This document shows, piece after piece, positions 51,458-64,000 of a stretch of DNA of 64,000 nt. This DNA comes from Spirodela intermedia. Taxonomy: Eukaryota; Streptophyta; Magnoliopsida; Alismatales; Araceae. Below the pieces are notes generated by a model that was not told the DNA's origin, did not search any database, and saw nothing but the letters and a program-made list of their open reading frames with translations. Every line of letters begins with the position of its first letter. Within the stretch, counting starts at the first letter, position 1. Both the position numbers and the translations under genes were made by a program. The stretch is taken from NCBI GenBank assembly GCA_902729315.2, contig LR746267.1:3418386-3482385 (forward strand). Direction: 5' to 3'.

Positions 51458-53265
51458 CCTTCTCTTACCTCCCTATATCTCTTCTTAGTCTCTTTCTCTC
51501 ACCCTCTCTTTTCCAAAATGTTGTTGGGAAGAGGCCTAGATTGAATTGTAACCCATAGACTTTTAACATTCTCTATTTATTGTATCTACACAAGTTGGTC
51601 ATCATAACAACATGCATCACCTAACCTGATGTAAGTTACTGAGATCAGAGAGAAAGGTGATAATCACTTGATTTTGGCAACGACCATTGTAAATGCTTAT
51701 CTTACCATTTCAGTCACAAAACCTTTGATTTTATATTTGAGGCTCTATTGGACCCAAAATAGTTTTCAAAAATAAAAAGGTAAATATAATGCGGATAAAT
51801 ATTAAATGTGACGACTCTAAACCTTTAGTGTCATATACAAGATTTATGACTTCGAAACTAAGATTGCCTTCTATGAATTCGCAGCCAAATGTTAATTACT
51901 GCATTTAATTATAAAAAGTACTACATAATTTAGTGTACTGCCATCTATGAGCATGTGCTATAAATAGATATTTTATTCTAAATGAAAATCATGATTGAAA
52001 ATTTCAAGCATTATCTTCATGAAGTTTACATGAATAGATAGTTTTTTCCTGTGGAAATCATCATATTTTTTGAAAAGAAAAGGCATGCAAGATGTGTTAG
52101 AAGACTCACGAGAAGTGAATTTAGCCATCTGTGCCCATGAGGTGACATCGAAACCGTCTACCAACACATGCTCACACTTTTCGAATGGAATCAGACCGTT
52201 TCAAGTAGAAACACTTGAATTGTTTTTATTAGGATTGCCAATGAGATGGGTAAGTCTATGACCAAGCACGTGGGCCCTAAAAATCAGCCCGAGAGAGGAA
52301 ATATGCCTCTTCATCTCCGGTCAGGCCCAATCCTTCTCCAAACTCCGAACCCTGTCCGTCTTCAATGTGGGGAAGGGGGGGGGGTTCATCCCAGAAATCC
52401 GGAGCCGTTCTCTTGAGTGACCAGGCTGTCCCTAGTCTACCCACCCATCTCCCACTCGTCTTCTGTGAGTGCGTAAAGAGGGCTGCGTAGGGTCTGTCTA
52501 GACTGCACTTAGGCCCATAGGGTTTAGCCCAGGCCGAGACCTAATTTTTTAAGAAAAACCAGGTCTCAGGCCAGTTCTGACAAGTCCTCAGTACAGCCTG
52601 ACCCATCAATACGCTACTTTGAATGCCGGTTTGAAGATCCTAATCAGGTTTAATAAAAGGATTCCAGTATTATTATGACAAGTTCTTTCATTACTTTAAC
52701 AAAGCCTCCCCCTCTCAACATGTTCTTAAGCTTGTTGTTCGCGTATATAGCTACTACTATCTTCTCAACCAATGCGACTTGCATTTCCGAGTGGTCCTAC
52801 ACGACTGAACATGACGTGAATACATCAACATCGTCTTTAGAGAGTAGAGAAATCAATAGGGCTCGCAATGAACTTAGAATATTTCTATGCATTGGGAAGT
52901 CTTATCATCTACGGTCAGTGGGATCTCTTCAATGCACACAGGGTGGAGTTTGAAGTAGGTGAAGACCGGGATAATAAATGGTTCATAGAATCTTAATCGT
53001 CTTCTTGAGATTCTTCGAGAGGGCAGTCGGGAGCCCATCGTATAGTCATTTATAGCTGTAGTCATGTGAAGGAGTAAACATAGGATTGGGATACTTGGTG
53101 TAGGAGAGAGTACATGATGAGTATCCGTGAAGGAGATAGATCTAGAGTTTAGCCATTAATGTTGAATGGGCAATGATGAAACTCTAAAGTCTGCGGAAGG
53201 GCAAGGTCATAGTTAATAATGCACATCAACTATCTCTTGGCGTAAGAAGAGAAGGACGGACTAAT

Positions 53266-53270
<5 letters not shown>
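51458..53270. other. Intergenic DNA upstream of the KAS gene
   Basis: The right-hand flank of the KAS start is its likely promoter. A GC-richer patch at about 52260-52640 includes a run of G (52375-52383) and a short inverted pair (ggccgagacct ... aggtctcaggcc) near 52525-52575 that resembles a small nonautonomous transposon remnant. A 92-codon open frame at 52675-52953 has no recognised domain and is not called. Confidence 0.4.
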
Positions 53271-53310
<40 letters not shown>

Positions 53311-53752
53311 GCAGAGAACTAGAGAGAGAAAGAAGGGGCAGGAACGAGAGAGAGAGAGAGATAGAGAGAGAGAATTGGCTTAACGAGAGAGAGAGAGAGG
53401 AGGGAAAGAGAAATATATATATAGAGAGAGAATGGGCAGAGAACGAGAGAGAGAAGGGGGGAGAACAAGAGAGAGAAGGAGAGAGAATGGGCAGAGAACG
53501 AGAGAGAGAGAAGGGGAGAGGAGAGAGAGAGGAGAGAGAGAGGAGAGAGAGGGGAGAGAGGCGAGAGAGATAGAGAGGGAGAGGGAGGGAGAGATAGACG
53601 GGGAGAGAACAGGAGAGAGAGAGAGAGAGAGAGATAGATAGATGGAGAGAGAGAGAGGGAGAGAGCGAGAGTGACATAGAGAGAGGAAAAGAAAGAGAGA
53701 GAGGGAGAGAGAGATAGATAGATGGATAGAGAGATAGAGATAGAGATAGGGA

Positions 53753-53792
<40 letters not shown>

Positions 53793-54176
53793 AGGGGGAG
53801 GGAACAAGAGAGAGAAAGAGAGAGAGGGAGAGAGAGAGGGAAGGACAGAGAGATAAAGAGAGAGAGAGGGAGGGAGGGAGATAGATAGAGAGAGAGAGAG
53901 GGAGAGCGAGAAGGGGGAGAGAACAAGAGAGAGAGAATGAGGGAGGGATAGAAATAGAGAGAGGGAGGGAGAGAGAGAGAGAGAGAGAGAAGGGGGTGGG
54001 AGAGAGAGATAGAGATAGAGGGAGAGAGAGATAGAGAGAGAGAGGGAGAGAGAGGGAGAGAGAGGGGGAGAGAGAGAGAGGGAGAAAGATAGAGAGAGAG
54101 AGGGAGAGAGAGGGACAGAGAGAGAGAGAGGGAGAGAGGGAGATATATATATATAGTATATATAGTGAGAGGGAGA

Positions 54177-54213
<37 letters not shown>

Positions 54214-54214
54214 T
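53271..54214. repeat. Very long GA-rich microsatellite (~940 bp)
   Basis: Nearly the whole stretch is (GA)n, (GGGA)n and (GATA)-like purine repeat on the plus strand, with short interruptions such as gaacgagag and an internal (TA)n at 54144-54162. Higher-order units with gaatgggcagagaacgag recur near 53430 and 53485. Open frames across it encode only Ser-Leu or Glu-Arg repeat. Confidence 0.95.
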
Positions 54215-57200
54215 TTGATATTTATTTTCTACCGATGGTCGTCTTACACATGGTAAGTTACATGCTAGTCTAAAAGTTGGTGTGGATAAATTTCTCTTTA
54301 GATACCATTGTTGTAGATCATGACTATTGGCCATTGTACCTGTGCTTTGAATTTATGTTGATGCATGTGGACACCATTAGTGTAGTGAGTTCAAGTCTGA
54401 CTATATAGAGAGTTTTAAGGCCAATGTTATTTGATGTGACCGGTTTGCTTCTTTTATGTCTGGTTGGAGGACGTAAGGACCGTTAATGTAGCATGGAAGG
54501 GGATGAATAGACAATCATGATTAACACTGAATTTTGATTGCTATTTCAGGGGATTATAATCCCCCTAATTCTATGGATTGATAAATCATTGGTCTACTTC
54601 TATCCTATGTTTATACAAGCAACGGGATTAGAGTGAACATAACTTTACTAATACTCTATGGACAACAATGTAAAGAATTAGAATAGGTAATTTGATTAAA
54701 TGATTACATTAACTATTCTAATTCCTTGTTCTTAAGAAAACTATTTTAGGTGATTTGGAAGAAGACAACAAACGCATAAAGTAAAAGTAAACATATTTTA
54801 GAGTAGTTCAGTCCTTAGCCTACTTCTATAATCCCAAGAGTCACACTCAGTAGGTTTCCACTAATCTTCCATGAAGGCTACATCTAGGTACTCACAGCCC
54901 TATAAACTAAACAATCTTTTGGTCTATCACCTATTCTATTGCTTATAACTAAAAATTGAACTACTTAAAAGATAATCATAATTAATTGTCTTTGTTGACT
55001 TTCTAGGCCCTCAACTTGCCTGTTGATGTGCTTGGATTGATTGTGAATATGGACACTGTGGGTCTCCCTTCGCCTTTTCTTTGGTGTGGATTAAAGTTTC
55101 CTTCATATAGGATGACATTAGGGGTGTCCAATGGTTGTTTACAACTAGCAGCTGGAAATTAGATTGTTAGTTGTCACATCAACACCTGAAATATAACATC
55201 AGAAAATTTATGTTAACATAAGAAAATAGTTTCCTATTTTTCTATGGTACCCTTCTTTTGTTCTTCCATAATTTTTCTTCAGCTATTCTTCCAAATTTCC
55301 CCCCCTTTTTTTCTTTGGATAGTATGATATTTCTTGATAAAAGTTTCTCCCCTTCTATTCATCTGTAGGTATTTCCATGCCTTTAGAAGATTGTTTAATT
55401 TAGGTTGATTGAACTTTTAAATCTTGCGATCATCAAAGCTAAGATTTCAACTTCATTTTTTCTAATGTTTGTGGTCAAGAGATGAAGGTAAGTGTTAGTT
55501 TTTGTCTCAACCAAAGTAATATATAGAAATCTCTACATAAATTACTCTTGGGGACTTCCACAAATGTAAGAGATTAGGCAATTATTTTTTAATTAAAATA
55601 TTTCATAATTAATAAGTAGAAGCTCATTATTTTATATAAATCTGTTGATAAAACCTTATGGGGTAATATAATGATTTTTCTTTAAGATAAAACACGTTAA
55701 TTTCATGGCTGTATTATTTTAATGTATAAATATTAGAGTAAATATTCATGATGCCTTTGGAACAGTTTACATGTATTAGACATGATTTCAACAGTACTGG
55801 CTTCGCAAGCCTTATAGCTCATTAAAAACTATTTATTAATGAGCCTACAAACATGTCTGCAAATTAAAGATCCATTTTAAAGCATACTTTTTAAAAAATT
55901 CTCTATTTGGAAAGAAATTTACTTGGTATCGTTAATGCACATTCACACACACACAATGCTGTTGTAAAATGGTCAAACTTTAATGTCTAAAATGAATCAT
56001 GAGGAAAAATAGAGAGATCATTTCTGAAATAAAATAGTCGAATTGAATATATTATTTATTAAAAATCAGCGGAATTCAAGGAAGTGATGGTGAAGTGAGT
56101 CATATATCGAACTTGACGTCGTTCTCTCTCTCTCTCGTTCTGAGTATAATATATCCGTTTGTGTTTGTATGCGATCATCTATTTCTCCACCCACCTCTCT
56201 CTTCCTCTCACTGTCCATACTTCCACGTGTCTGTCTATAAATGTATCTCTATATCCACCCACCTTTCTCTCGCTCTCTCCAAGCTACACGCAGTCACACA
56301 AGCTTGGACGGATCCATGAACACTGAGACACGCGGCTCCAAGGACGCGGCGCAAACCCCTACGCTGCAGCATCAATCACATTCACCGATCGTCATCTCTG
56401 GAAGGAACTCTCCATAGCAATTACTCTGCTCCTCGTTCGGCCCCACCATCTGATCGTTGCACTCCATTTCAGTCTCACCCGGTCACAGAGGCCACGCTGG
56501 TGATATTAAATAGCTAGCGGCATTTGTATGATCAGACCAGGCGCCCTCAGGCTATTGGGCAGTTCTCTATATATAAATATGCACACTCCCACTCGTATAA
56601 CATACTTTTTATACTAGATCTCTTCGTACAGATTATGCACTCTATATATGACGTTATATATGTGTACTACTGTTGTACTGTTTCATCTCCGTGTATAATT
56701 ATCGTACTAATTCTGGATTCCTTCGAGAAATTTATACAACTTAATAAACAAGCTAAATAAAGTGTCTGATTTCAAGTCAGTGATTTGACGCGCTGAAATC
56801 AAATTCCACGCGCTTATTGGAAGTGACATTAACCAGATATTCTGGAATTAGTTGACATTGCGAGTATTTGTTTTTTTAAGGGTTATTCTCCTGATTATGT
56901 GATTTGCGGAGATATTCTCACATGAAAATAGCGGGAACTCTTCTAAAATGAACTATTAATTAATGTTGCCAGGCTTGTTTGGGGCGCAGAGCCATATCCA
57001 GGCCCTGTAAAAGCTTCCTTGGGTTCCGTTGCCATGGTATGAACAAATTAAATTCATTAACAACTTGCACCTGTATGATCACATGTTAAAGCATCTCGAT
57101 TCAGGATCATACCAAAGGGAGACCTAATTTCTTCCTGATGTTCAAAAACTAAAATAATCCACTGATCCAATGCTACAATGATATTCTGTACACCATTTTC

Positions 57201-59690
57201 AAAATACTGAACTATTTGCTCCATATGGACCTCATAAAAATATTGGAATCAAAACAAAATCCCTTGTTCTTCCTATCAAAAAATATAATTTATTATGATG
57301 TTATACCAAAAACAGGTGTAGTGAGAAGAAGACTACTTCAGGCTTATGGAGAGCCTTGGGATTTCCATCATGTATTTTCCTCTACGTAAAATGGCGGAGC
57401 TAGAATGCCCCACAGAAATGCCTCCCTAATTTGTTGAGAAGAAGACCTCAATTCTCAATTTTGACTCTTCAGCATGATCAAATAAAGAGTATCAAGCGAC
57501 AAATGTATGCTGTTGCTTAGTGCTTTCTATAAATAGCTTTCACGCTTCGAATGAATTTCATCTTTTAGTTTTCAACGGATGCTACATAATGCATAATGAA
57601 GAAGGTGCAAATCCTTGTCAGTCCTCACGTGCTTTATATCTGTATATAACCTGATATGAAATTGTGTTCTATTTAATTCATTTTCTCTAACCTTGGTAAA
57701 CGATTAGTTTTCAAAAAAAAGAATTATCTTTATCAAAAGGGAATTTAAGGCTGGAAAGGTAAAATCTTCTGAAAGGACTTCAAAGAGTTCCCAATATTTA
57801 GTAGTATTGCAAATGAGGATGAATGATCTAGTGTTTAATTATATTTAAGAAGAATGTATGGATTATATGGGATCAGTATTCATCATAGGACTTTTCATGG
57901 AAATGTTTTGATTCTTGTTTATGGCATAGCATATGAGTGATCATTTCTTTTTCAACACATTATGGATTTCTAGTTCCAAATTAACATGAAATTAATAAAA
58001 TTGATATATGGATCAAGATTATACACGATTTAAAGAAAACTTGGATCGAAATATTAATATTTTCCTTCATTTGAGCCTATCAATAAAAGTATGTGATTTT
58101 TCAGCCTATGAACCGATTATTCTGTTTTCCAGTTTGGAAATCTCCCCCCATATTGGCCTCTGAAAGGGAGCCAAATGCACTGTATCAAACTGTGCATCTT
58201 GCAACGAGGATTGTATACTCTTTTCTTCATCCTTAAAACATAAAACGAAAAAAAAAGAGCAGAAGTACTAGAGAATTAGAAAACGGAAAGGTGGAATATG
58301 TATCCGAAGAAATCTCAAACATGTATGATCACGATGAGAAATAATAGAACTTTAGGAGGATTTCAGCCCTCAATGAGTCCGGTTGAATTCCTGTTGATAC
58401 TATTTTAAATACGTGTTTTATGTAAGAACGACGAAATTGATACTTTGCATCTTATAACGATTAAGATGAGAAAGAAAGCTTGTTGGAGCATTGCTCGAAC
58501 TTTTGTTTCAGCTCGTGAGCGACTCTGATATCTTCTTCACATGTCCACACCCCAGGGCACTTCATCATCAGTGTGAGCCATCTCCTCCAAAAGATGAAGA
58601 TGTGATAGAAACTTATTGGAGAATTCCATAATTATAACTTGTCTTATTTTTTGGACCATTTTCAACTGATGGTACGTGTGTTGTGAAATGGCATTTTTAT
58701 CAGACGTGCTGTGAATCATATTTTACAGCATCCTCTTCGCATGTATTTTGGCCAGTTTAAAACTTATACAGAAGTAACTTTGCCATTTGATTTATCATGG
58801 AGGAATAATAATGTTTAACTGTCGACATCTGAAGCATGTGTCAACACCAATTATAGAAATAAACAGCACATTTTAAGAATAATATTAATACTTATACAAT
58901 ATTAAAATACATGATTTGTGACTATCAGCACTTAACACGAATGTCGACATGCATGAAAATGAAGAGTAGTATACTCAAAGATTATTTGTTCGTTCAGTAG
59001 TAGTATGCTCAAGGGAAGGCTTTTACAATATACCTCTCCCTTGCACTCTCATATTCTTTGCATCAGATCTTCATATTCCATAAATACATCGCATCAAGGG
59101 TAGCATTATCTTGAGGCTTCAAATTGATCAGTTATTTAAAAAATGAATATAATTTTTACACAAATGAATCCCAAATTATTTAATGATATATAAAATCCTC
59201 GTCCATTGGATTTAATATTTTTTTTAAAAGATTACAGTATTTCATAAATCATCAAGATGCTCACATTCCAAAATTTTAAAATTTAGTTATTTCCTTTGAT
59301 ATAACTTTTTTTATTTGGTATGATTGAGTAGTATGAAGTATTTTTTCAAAAAAACTGTTAAATATAATCAATTAACATTGTCAACTTTGCGAACCAAGAC
59401 ATTAGCATGGCCCAACCAGCAAATGGTAATATAATGTAGCCATCAATGGGTTGGGTAAGCCAAGAGTTGGGTTGGTTCAACAACCTTGTCCAAGCATGGA
59501 TATACAATTAATTCAAATAGGACCTACTAAAATAGGAAATTATTCAAATATATCTCAACCTCTCCAGAGGTCTTAAGAAATCTCCAACCGTTGCATGTAG
59601 GAATGATGCCTCAACTTCCTGAAATTAGTCTTCCAATCCTTTGGTTGAAAATAGTATTTTATTTTATTTTATTCTCCATTATGATTTTTT
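54215..59690. other. Gene-poor AT-rich DNA
   Basis: I see no recognisable protein family, RNA gene or intact transposon on either strand. Short open frames (for example 56095-56319, 56524-56760 and 58537-58719) lack any domain signal. A CT microsatellite lies near 56121-56135. Confidence 0.5.
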
Positions 59691-60640
59691 TAGATAAGCC
59701 AACCCCCCTTCAATGGAAAGGGGGAGGAACACTACATTTACATTACAGCAATGAGAGGCGTGGCTACGACCCGCATAAATCTGCCCAAGACCCATTCTCT
59801 GTTTTTTTTTCTCTCTCTCTCTCTCGCTCTATTCCCATTATCGACGCTGGGGGGTGACCCCCCCTCCTTCCCTTGTGAAGAAGAAGAGCGAGGGGGGAGG
59901 GGGGGGGGGGGGGGTGGTGTTCACCGCGGTCCACACTTAAGCTTACTCCAGCCTGCATCCTACACGTGCGTGGTCCCCCCGGGCAACGCGTGACAACACC
60001 CCGACTTAGTGGGTGGCGGGGGGGCAACCCTGGTGACTCCACGTACATGCCGACATGGACAGTTGGGAAGGTGGGAGGTCTAACTGTGGAGGTACTACAA
60101 CCTGTACCAGTGCAGTTCCGGCCGTAGGCCCCCGCCCACACAACATGTGGCGTGCCGGCCTGTAGGGAGAACACTATTCATACCCCTCCATCAATTCGGA
60201 CAGCGCCTTCATCGCCTCCGGGGGGGCTTCACCTTCACCTCTCTCTCTCTCGATACCTATCCATCTCCATTTGTGAGCGCTTGCATCTCTATATCAATCG
60301 ATCTCTCTTACATATATACCTTTAAGATACATCTGTTCTCTGTGATACAGATCTTTCTTATGGGGACGTCTTCAACACTCTTCTTCCTCTTCGTTATCGG
60401 CCTAACTTCTTGCTTGAGTGTACGGTGTCCCATATCCATACGTCTCATTATATCACACAAGGTTACGTACCGTTACGTTGTGTGATATAATGAGACGTGT
60501 TCTTCTCGCCTCTCTCCCTCTCTCTCTCTCTCATACTCGCACCGACCTATTTCATTTCTGTGATATCTTCTTCAGAGACGTGTTCAGTCTGCATTCCATA
60601 CGTTCGGGTGGTGGATGGGGACCTTAGACGGTCTTTAAAA
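59691..60640. other. GC-rich island with G-run and a perfect hairpin
   Basis: A sharp GC-rich block (about 59830-60240) interrupts AT-rich DNA. It contains a G-run at 59892-59914 and CT microsatellites at 59811-59826 and 60241-60251. At 60440-60498 there is an inverted repeat with perfect 21-base arms. No protein is recognised. It may be a nonautonomous transposon, but I cannot define its ends. Confidence 0.4.
60440..60498. repeat. Perfect 21-bp inverted repeat, 17-nt loop
   Basis: Arms at 60440-60460 (acgtctcattatatcacac...) and 60478-60498 are exact reverse complements around a 17-base loop. The next outer bases allow two more pairs (one of them T-G). Confidence 0.9.
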
Positions 60641-61654
60641 AAGCTGGGTTCCAGGGTTTCTTAGCCACGCGTTTTCTCCCCCTGCCAAACTGAGTCTCTC
60701 AGAGGCTTGCGCTGAGGAAGCTGCCGACCCCAGAGAAAGCTTCTTCCCACGGTGCATCTTCTTCTACGAAACAACGGGTACGAGTATAGTCCTGGCTTAA
60801 AGTCGACATATTTAACTAGATCTCCGTCTATTTAGTACATTACCTCTTAGTTTCCGAAGGTGGGAGCTTTTCATAGTGACGGGGGCTGAGAACTTGCTAC
60901 TATGAAGCTCCTTTGAAGGCTCGTAGCTCCCCTGCGTCTCCCTCATCCCTTAGCTGAGCTCTTCAAAACACCAACGGGACAGCAGGTTGCTGAAGGCCCA
61001 TAGACCGGCAGTCGCCATTGTCCAGCGTAGTAAAGGATATAGGGTTTGACTAGTCTAGAATAGTGTTCTTACTGGTCAAACTGTCCGAGCAGTGATTTCA
61101 GCGGAGAATGGAAGAATTCAATGCCTACGCAGGAAATAGGACACTTAGGGTAACTATGGGGGATTTCTTCCTTGATTTGTGCCTAGGGTTTCAGTTATTC
61201 TTGCGGAAAACTCTTACGTCTAAAGAGTTGGGGGCATTCCTTCGTCTTCTCTTTGTATGTTCCAGCTTGTGGCACTTCGATTGAACAACGTCTCATCTCC
61301 AATGTTGATCTTGGCGTAGGGCACATCCATGGGAGGCCGTCTATTGATGAGCAGGGCTTCCTCTCAAGATGTATCATTTCTGACGAGCAACCCGGATGGA
61401 TATACGGTCAAAGAGTCAATACTCAGGTCAAAGTTTTCCCGTCCGTCTTCTTACATTCGATGGGTATCCAAAGGGAGAGAAATCTCACCTCAACGCTCAC
61501 AACTTTGGCCACCATCAGTGATTCGTTCATCTCCTCAGAAGAGGGTGGAAAATTCAACGTCAGTTTGTGGAGGTGAACATGGGTTACAACGGAGCTTAAG
61601 CTTCTTCTGTACTCCTGCAGTCACTCACCAGACGAGCCCCACAAAGATCAGGAG
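60641..61654. other. Spacer upstream of gibberellin 2-oxidase
   Basis: Moderate GC, with a 107-codon open frame at 61253-61576 that has no recognised domain. The final part must include the promoter and leader of the downstream gene. No TATA box close to the start codon could be picked with confidence. Confidence 0.4.
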
Positions 61655-62150
61655 ATGGACTTCGATCCACCACTGGCCAGCACCTACAGATCTCTCCTCG
61701 AGGGTATGGACTCAAGCGAGGATCACGTCGCGGAGGTCGAGGAGTGCGAGCTACCGCTAATAGACCTTGCTCGCCTCAGCGGCGGCGCAGCCGCGAGGGA
61801 GCGGTGCATGAGGGAGATCGCGGTGGCGTCCTCCGAGTGGGGCTTCTTCCAGGTGGTGAACCACGGGGTGCCGGCGGAGCGCTTCGACCGGATACGCAGC
61901 GTACAGTTAGAAGCCTTCCGGCAGCCTTTCGAGAGCAAGGTCAACGAGGGTTTCCTCGATTACTCCTCCGAGAGCTACCGTTGGGGGAACCCATCCGCCA
62001 CCTCCCTCCAGCAGCTCTCCTGGTCTGAAGCCTACCACATCTCCACAATTCCATCTCCCCCGCCGGCTTCACCCGGCACCCTCAGGTACTTTATCACAGT
62101 GAATAGATAACGATATCGAGAGAGAGAGAGGTAGACAACAGATAACAGGG

Positions 62151-62191
<41 letters not shown>

Positions 62192-63962
62192 GAAGGCTGA
62201 TAAAGCGCTCGGTTATTCTTGAAGGTGCACCATAGAGGAGTACGCTTCTTCAGTGTCGGAACTGGCTCAGAAGTTAGGAGAGATACTAGCGGAGCACCTG
62301 GGATGCAGGAGGTCTTATTTCGAGGAGGTCTGCAGCAGCAGCACCAGCTACCTCCGGCTGAATCGGTACCCGCCATGTCCGGCCCCGTCAAGGGTGCTCG
62401 GGATGATCGCCCACACAGACAGCGCCTTCCTCACCATCCTCCACCAGGACAAGGTCGGAGGGCTGCAGCTGAGGAAGGGGGAAAGATGGGTCGCCGTCAA
62501 ACCCATCCCTCACTCCCTCGTCGTCAACATCGGAGACTTGCTAGAGGTAATCTCCTAACTCTTCGGATTACACCGTAGTTCTTTTCAATGAGCAAAGCTA
62601 AACCAAGAGATTACTATATATACTTATTTTTATATCATCGATGAATTCTGAGTTCACCAGAATAGTCCCACATTAGAAAAATGATAAAATCCAATGCATA
62701 AACCGAGAAACATCTCAGCCTATTCCCAATTGTTGGTTGAATCTTCCAGTAATCTAAACAAGGTACAAAAGCGAATATCTACTCATAGATTATATGCATG
62801 ATATTTGAACTTTTGGTGTGATAAGCTCAAATGCGGATGTACAGATCAAAGATTGTGTCAGAATATCCCATGCTGCAGAAATATAAACAAATGGCTGTAC
62901 TCTATTATTGTAATCATATGACCTAAGAAATAAATAAACTAAAGTTCTCAAATGATTTAACATCTTAGATATTCATGACCTGTGTACTTGTCCGTGTGCT
63001 AGAGCCGATAAAACTTTACTTTCGCATGAGGACCCCCTTTTTCTTGATGTGGTCGTTTCTAAAAAGGGGTTTTAGAAACTTGAAGCATAATCCTCTAAAT
63101 AAGCCCTTTCATAGAAGACAGTTTTCTATGTGATTCAACGTGTCATCAAGAACCTGATTCCCAATTTATGTCATTAAATGTATGAGTCTTCGTCGGCACT
63201 AATTTATTTATCTTAGACTCAATAATGCTGGATATGTGACACAATGTAATCCTCTTCTATTCATGTGGTGGTAGTTTGGCCCGTGAGAGGTGTAGCAGAA
63301 CACTCTTAAGCATTGAAAAATAAACAGATGAAGCCCAATTTTGCAATCAAGTATCTGGGTCTATTTTACTCATGTTCATTATTTTGAACTGGATAATAAT
63401 TTAGCTATCTCCAAAATGGGCTTTTCTGCTACTATTTCCAGAAAGAAATAAAAAAATAAACCGTTTCATTTTGATATACAAACTAGATTTAATTGTAAAC
63501 AATTTGCTTCAAGTTATAAATGAATCCATTTTTCTCGCTACTACTTAGCTCCAAGTTTATAATCATAAGCCAAGATTAAGTGCTGCACATCGATTTAAAA
63601 CTTATATGTATACACATAAACCTAGTTGACTTTGTAGCTAATTGCTTTCAGAGTTGTAGGACTGTCGACCATTTGCATGGCAAGACCTAGCTAACTGGAG
63701 TTATGTCGAATGCCAGGCCTTGAGCAACGTGGAGTTCAGGAGCGTGGAGCACAGAGTCATGGCGAATCGTGAGGTGGAGAGGTTCTCCATGGCCTTCTTC
63801 CTCTGCCCATCTCACGATACGGTGATAGAAAGCGTGAGGAAGCCCTCCGTGTACAGGCCTTTCAGCTTCGGGGAGTTCCAGCACCAGGTCCAGGACGACG
63901 TAAGAACCGAGGGCTACAAGGTCGGGCTGTCCAGGTTCCTCGTGGCGCCCAGGTGCACGTAA
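61655..63962 (+). CDS. GA2ox8: Gibberellin 2-beta-dioxygenase, C20 class (GA2ox8-like)
   Basis: This Fe(II)/2-oxoglutarate oxygenase inactivates gibberellins by 2-beta-hydroxylation; the C20 class acts on precursors GA12 and GA53. Exons are 61655-62085, 62225-62546 and 63717-63962, joining in phase to 332 residues, normal for the family. The conserved N-terminal text ELPLIDLARLSGG and EWGFFQVVNHGVP is present, then SYRWGNPSATSLQQLSWSEA, which marks the GA2ox7/8 subgroup. The iron ligands are H207 and D209 (AHTDSAFLTI) and H263 (VEHRV). The 2-oxoglutarate-binding pair is R273 and S275 (ERFSMAFF). The tail ends near VGLSRFLVAP. Intron 1 (139 bases) contains a (GA)n run; intron 2 is 1,170 bases. 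All sites are GT-AG. The assignment to C20-GA2ox rests on overall text and not on a measured activity. Confidence 0.94.
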
Positions 63963-64000
63963 ACCCTAGATGGTGAATCTCCCACACTCCTGCGTATGTT

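Noticed and set aside
52525-52575. Imperfect inverted pair around a poly-A/T centre as a MITE
   Set aside because: Arms are short and imperfect and no target-site duplication could be defined.
52675-52953. 92-codon open frame upstream of KAS
   Set aside because: No domain and no conserved text; a signal-peptide-like start alone is not enough.
53261-54334. 357-codon minus-strand open frame
   Set aside because: Encodes only Ser-Leu-Pro repeat from the GA array; no start context or domain.
61046-61081. Imperfect hairpin (gtttgac...gtcaaac)
   Set aside because: Several mismatches and a short stem; not distinguishable from chance.
61253-61576. 107-codon open frame upstream of GA2ox8
   Set aside because: Reads like ordinary protein composition but I recognise no family and see no splice or promoter support; recorded only in the spacer entry.

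Overview
This is a flowering-plant nuclear chromosome segment, probably from a monocot: the coding exons are GC-rich, the intergenic and intronic DNA is AT-rich, and (GA/CT)n microsatellites are abundant. All genes are intron-bearing or typical plant families; nothing looks bacterial or organellar. The species cannot be named from the sequence alone.

Layout. 1-2.1 kb: AT-rich intergenic DNA with one promoter-like patch. 2.25-4.2 kb (+): isocitrate lyase, the glyoxylate-cycle enzyme, with a C-terminal peroxisome signal. 5.1-6.8 kb (+): an intronless P-class pentatricopeptide repeat protein behind a long pyrimidine leader. 8.0-9.2 kb (+): a xyloglucan endotransglucosylase/hydrolase. 9.8-12.3 kb (-): an APO-family organelle RNA-splicing factor (APO4-like), head-to-head with a hexameric polyubiquitin gene at 14.0-15.4 kb (+). 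16.4 kb (+): a small ubiquitin-fold protein. 17-25.1 kb: decayed Ty3/gypsy retroelements in opposite orientations. 25.8-37.8 kb (-): a 16-exon tyrosyl-DNA phosphodiesterase 1 (TDP1) with an N-terminal FHA-like domain. 39.0-45.1 kb (-): a 10-exon ER J-protein (DNAJC25/AtDjC50 type). 47.3-51.5 kb (-): an 8-exon plastid-type beta-ketoacyl-ACP synthase I paralogue. 51.5-61.6 kb: gene-poor DNA with a nearly 1 kb GA tract. 61.7-64.0 kb (+): a C20-class gibberellin 2-oxidase.

The genes do not form a pathway cluster; they are independent housekeeping, metabolic and hormone genes. Exon models were assembled by hand from splice signals, reading phase and recognisable family sequence; every multi-exon model closes in phase from ATG to stop.

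No clearly new biological system was found. The most distinctive theme is recurrent local tandem duplication of functional sequence: the 3' coding end of the APO gene, the APO-ubiquitin promoter interval, the ubiquitin leader intron, and a KAS splice acceptor copied three times. There are also two GC-AG introns, several near-perfect palindromes and very long GA/CT arrays.
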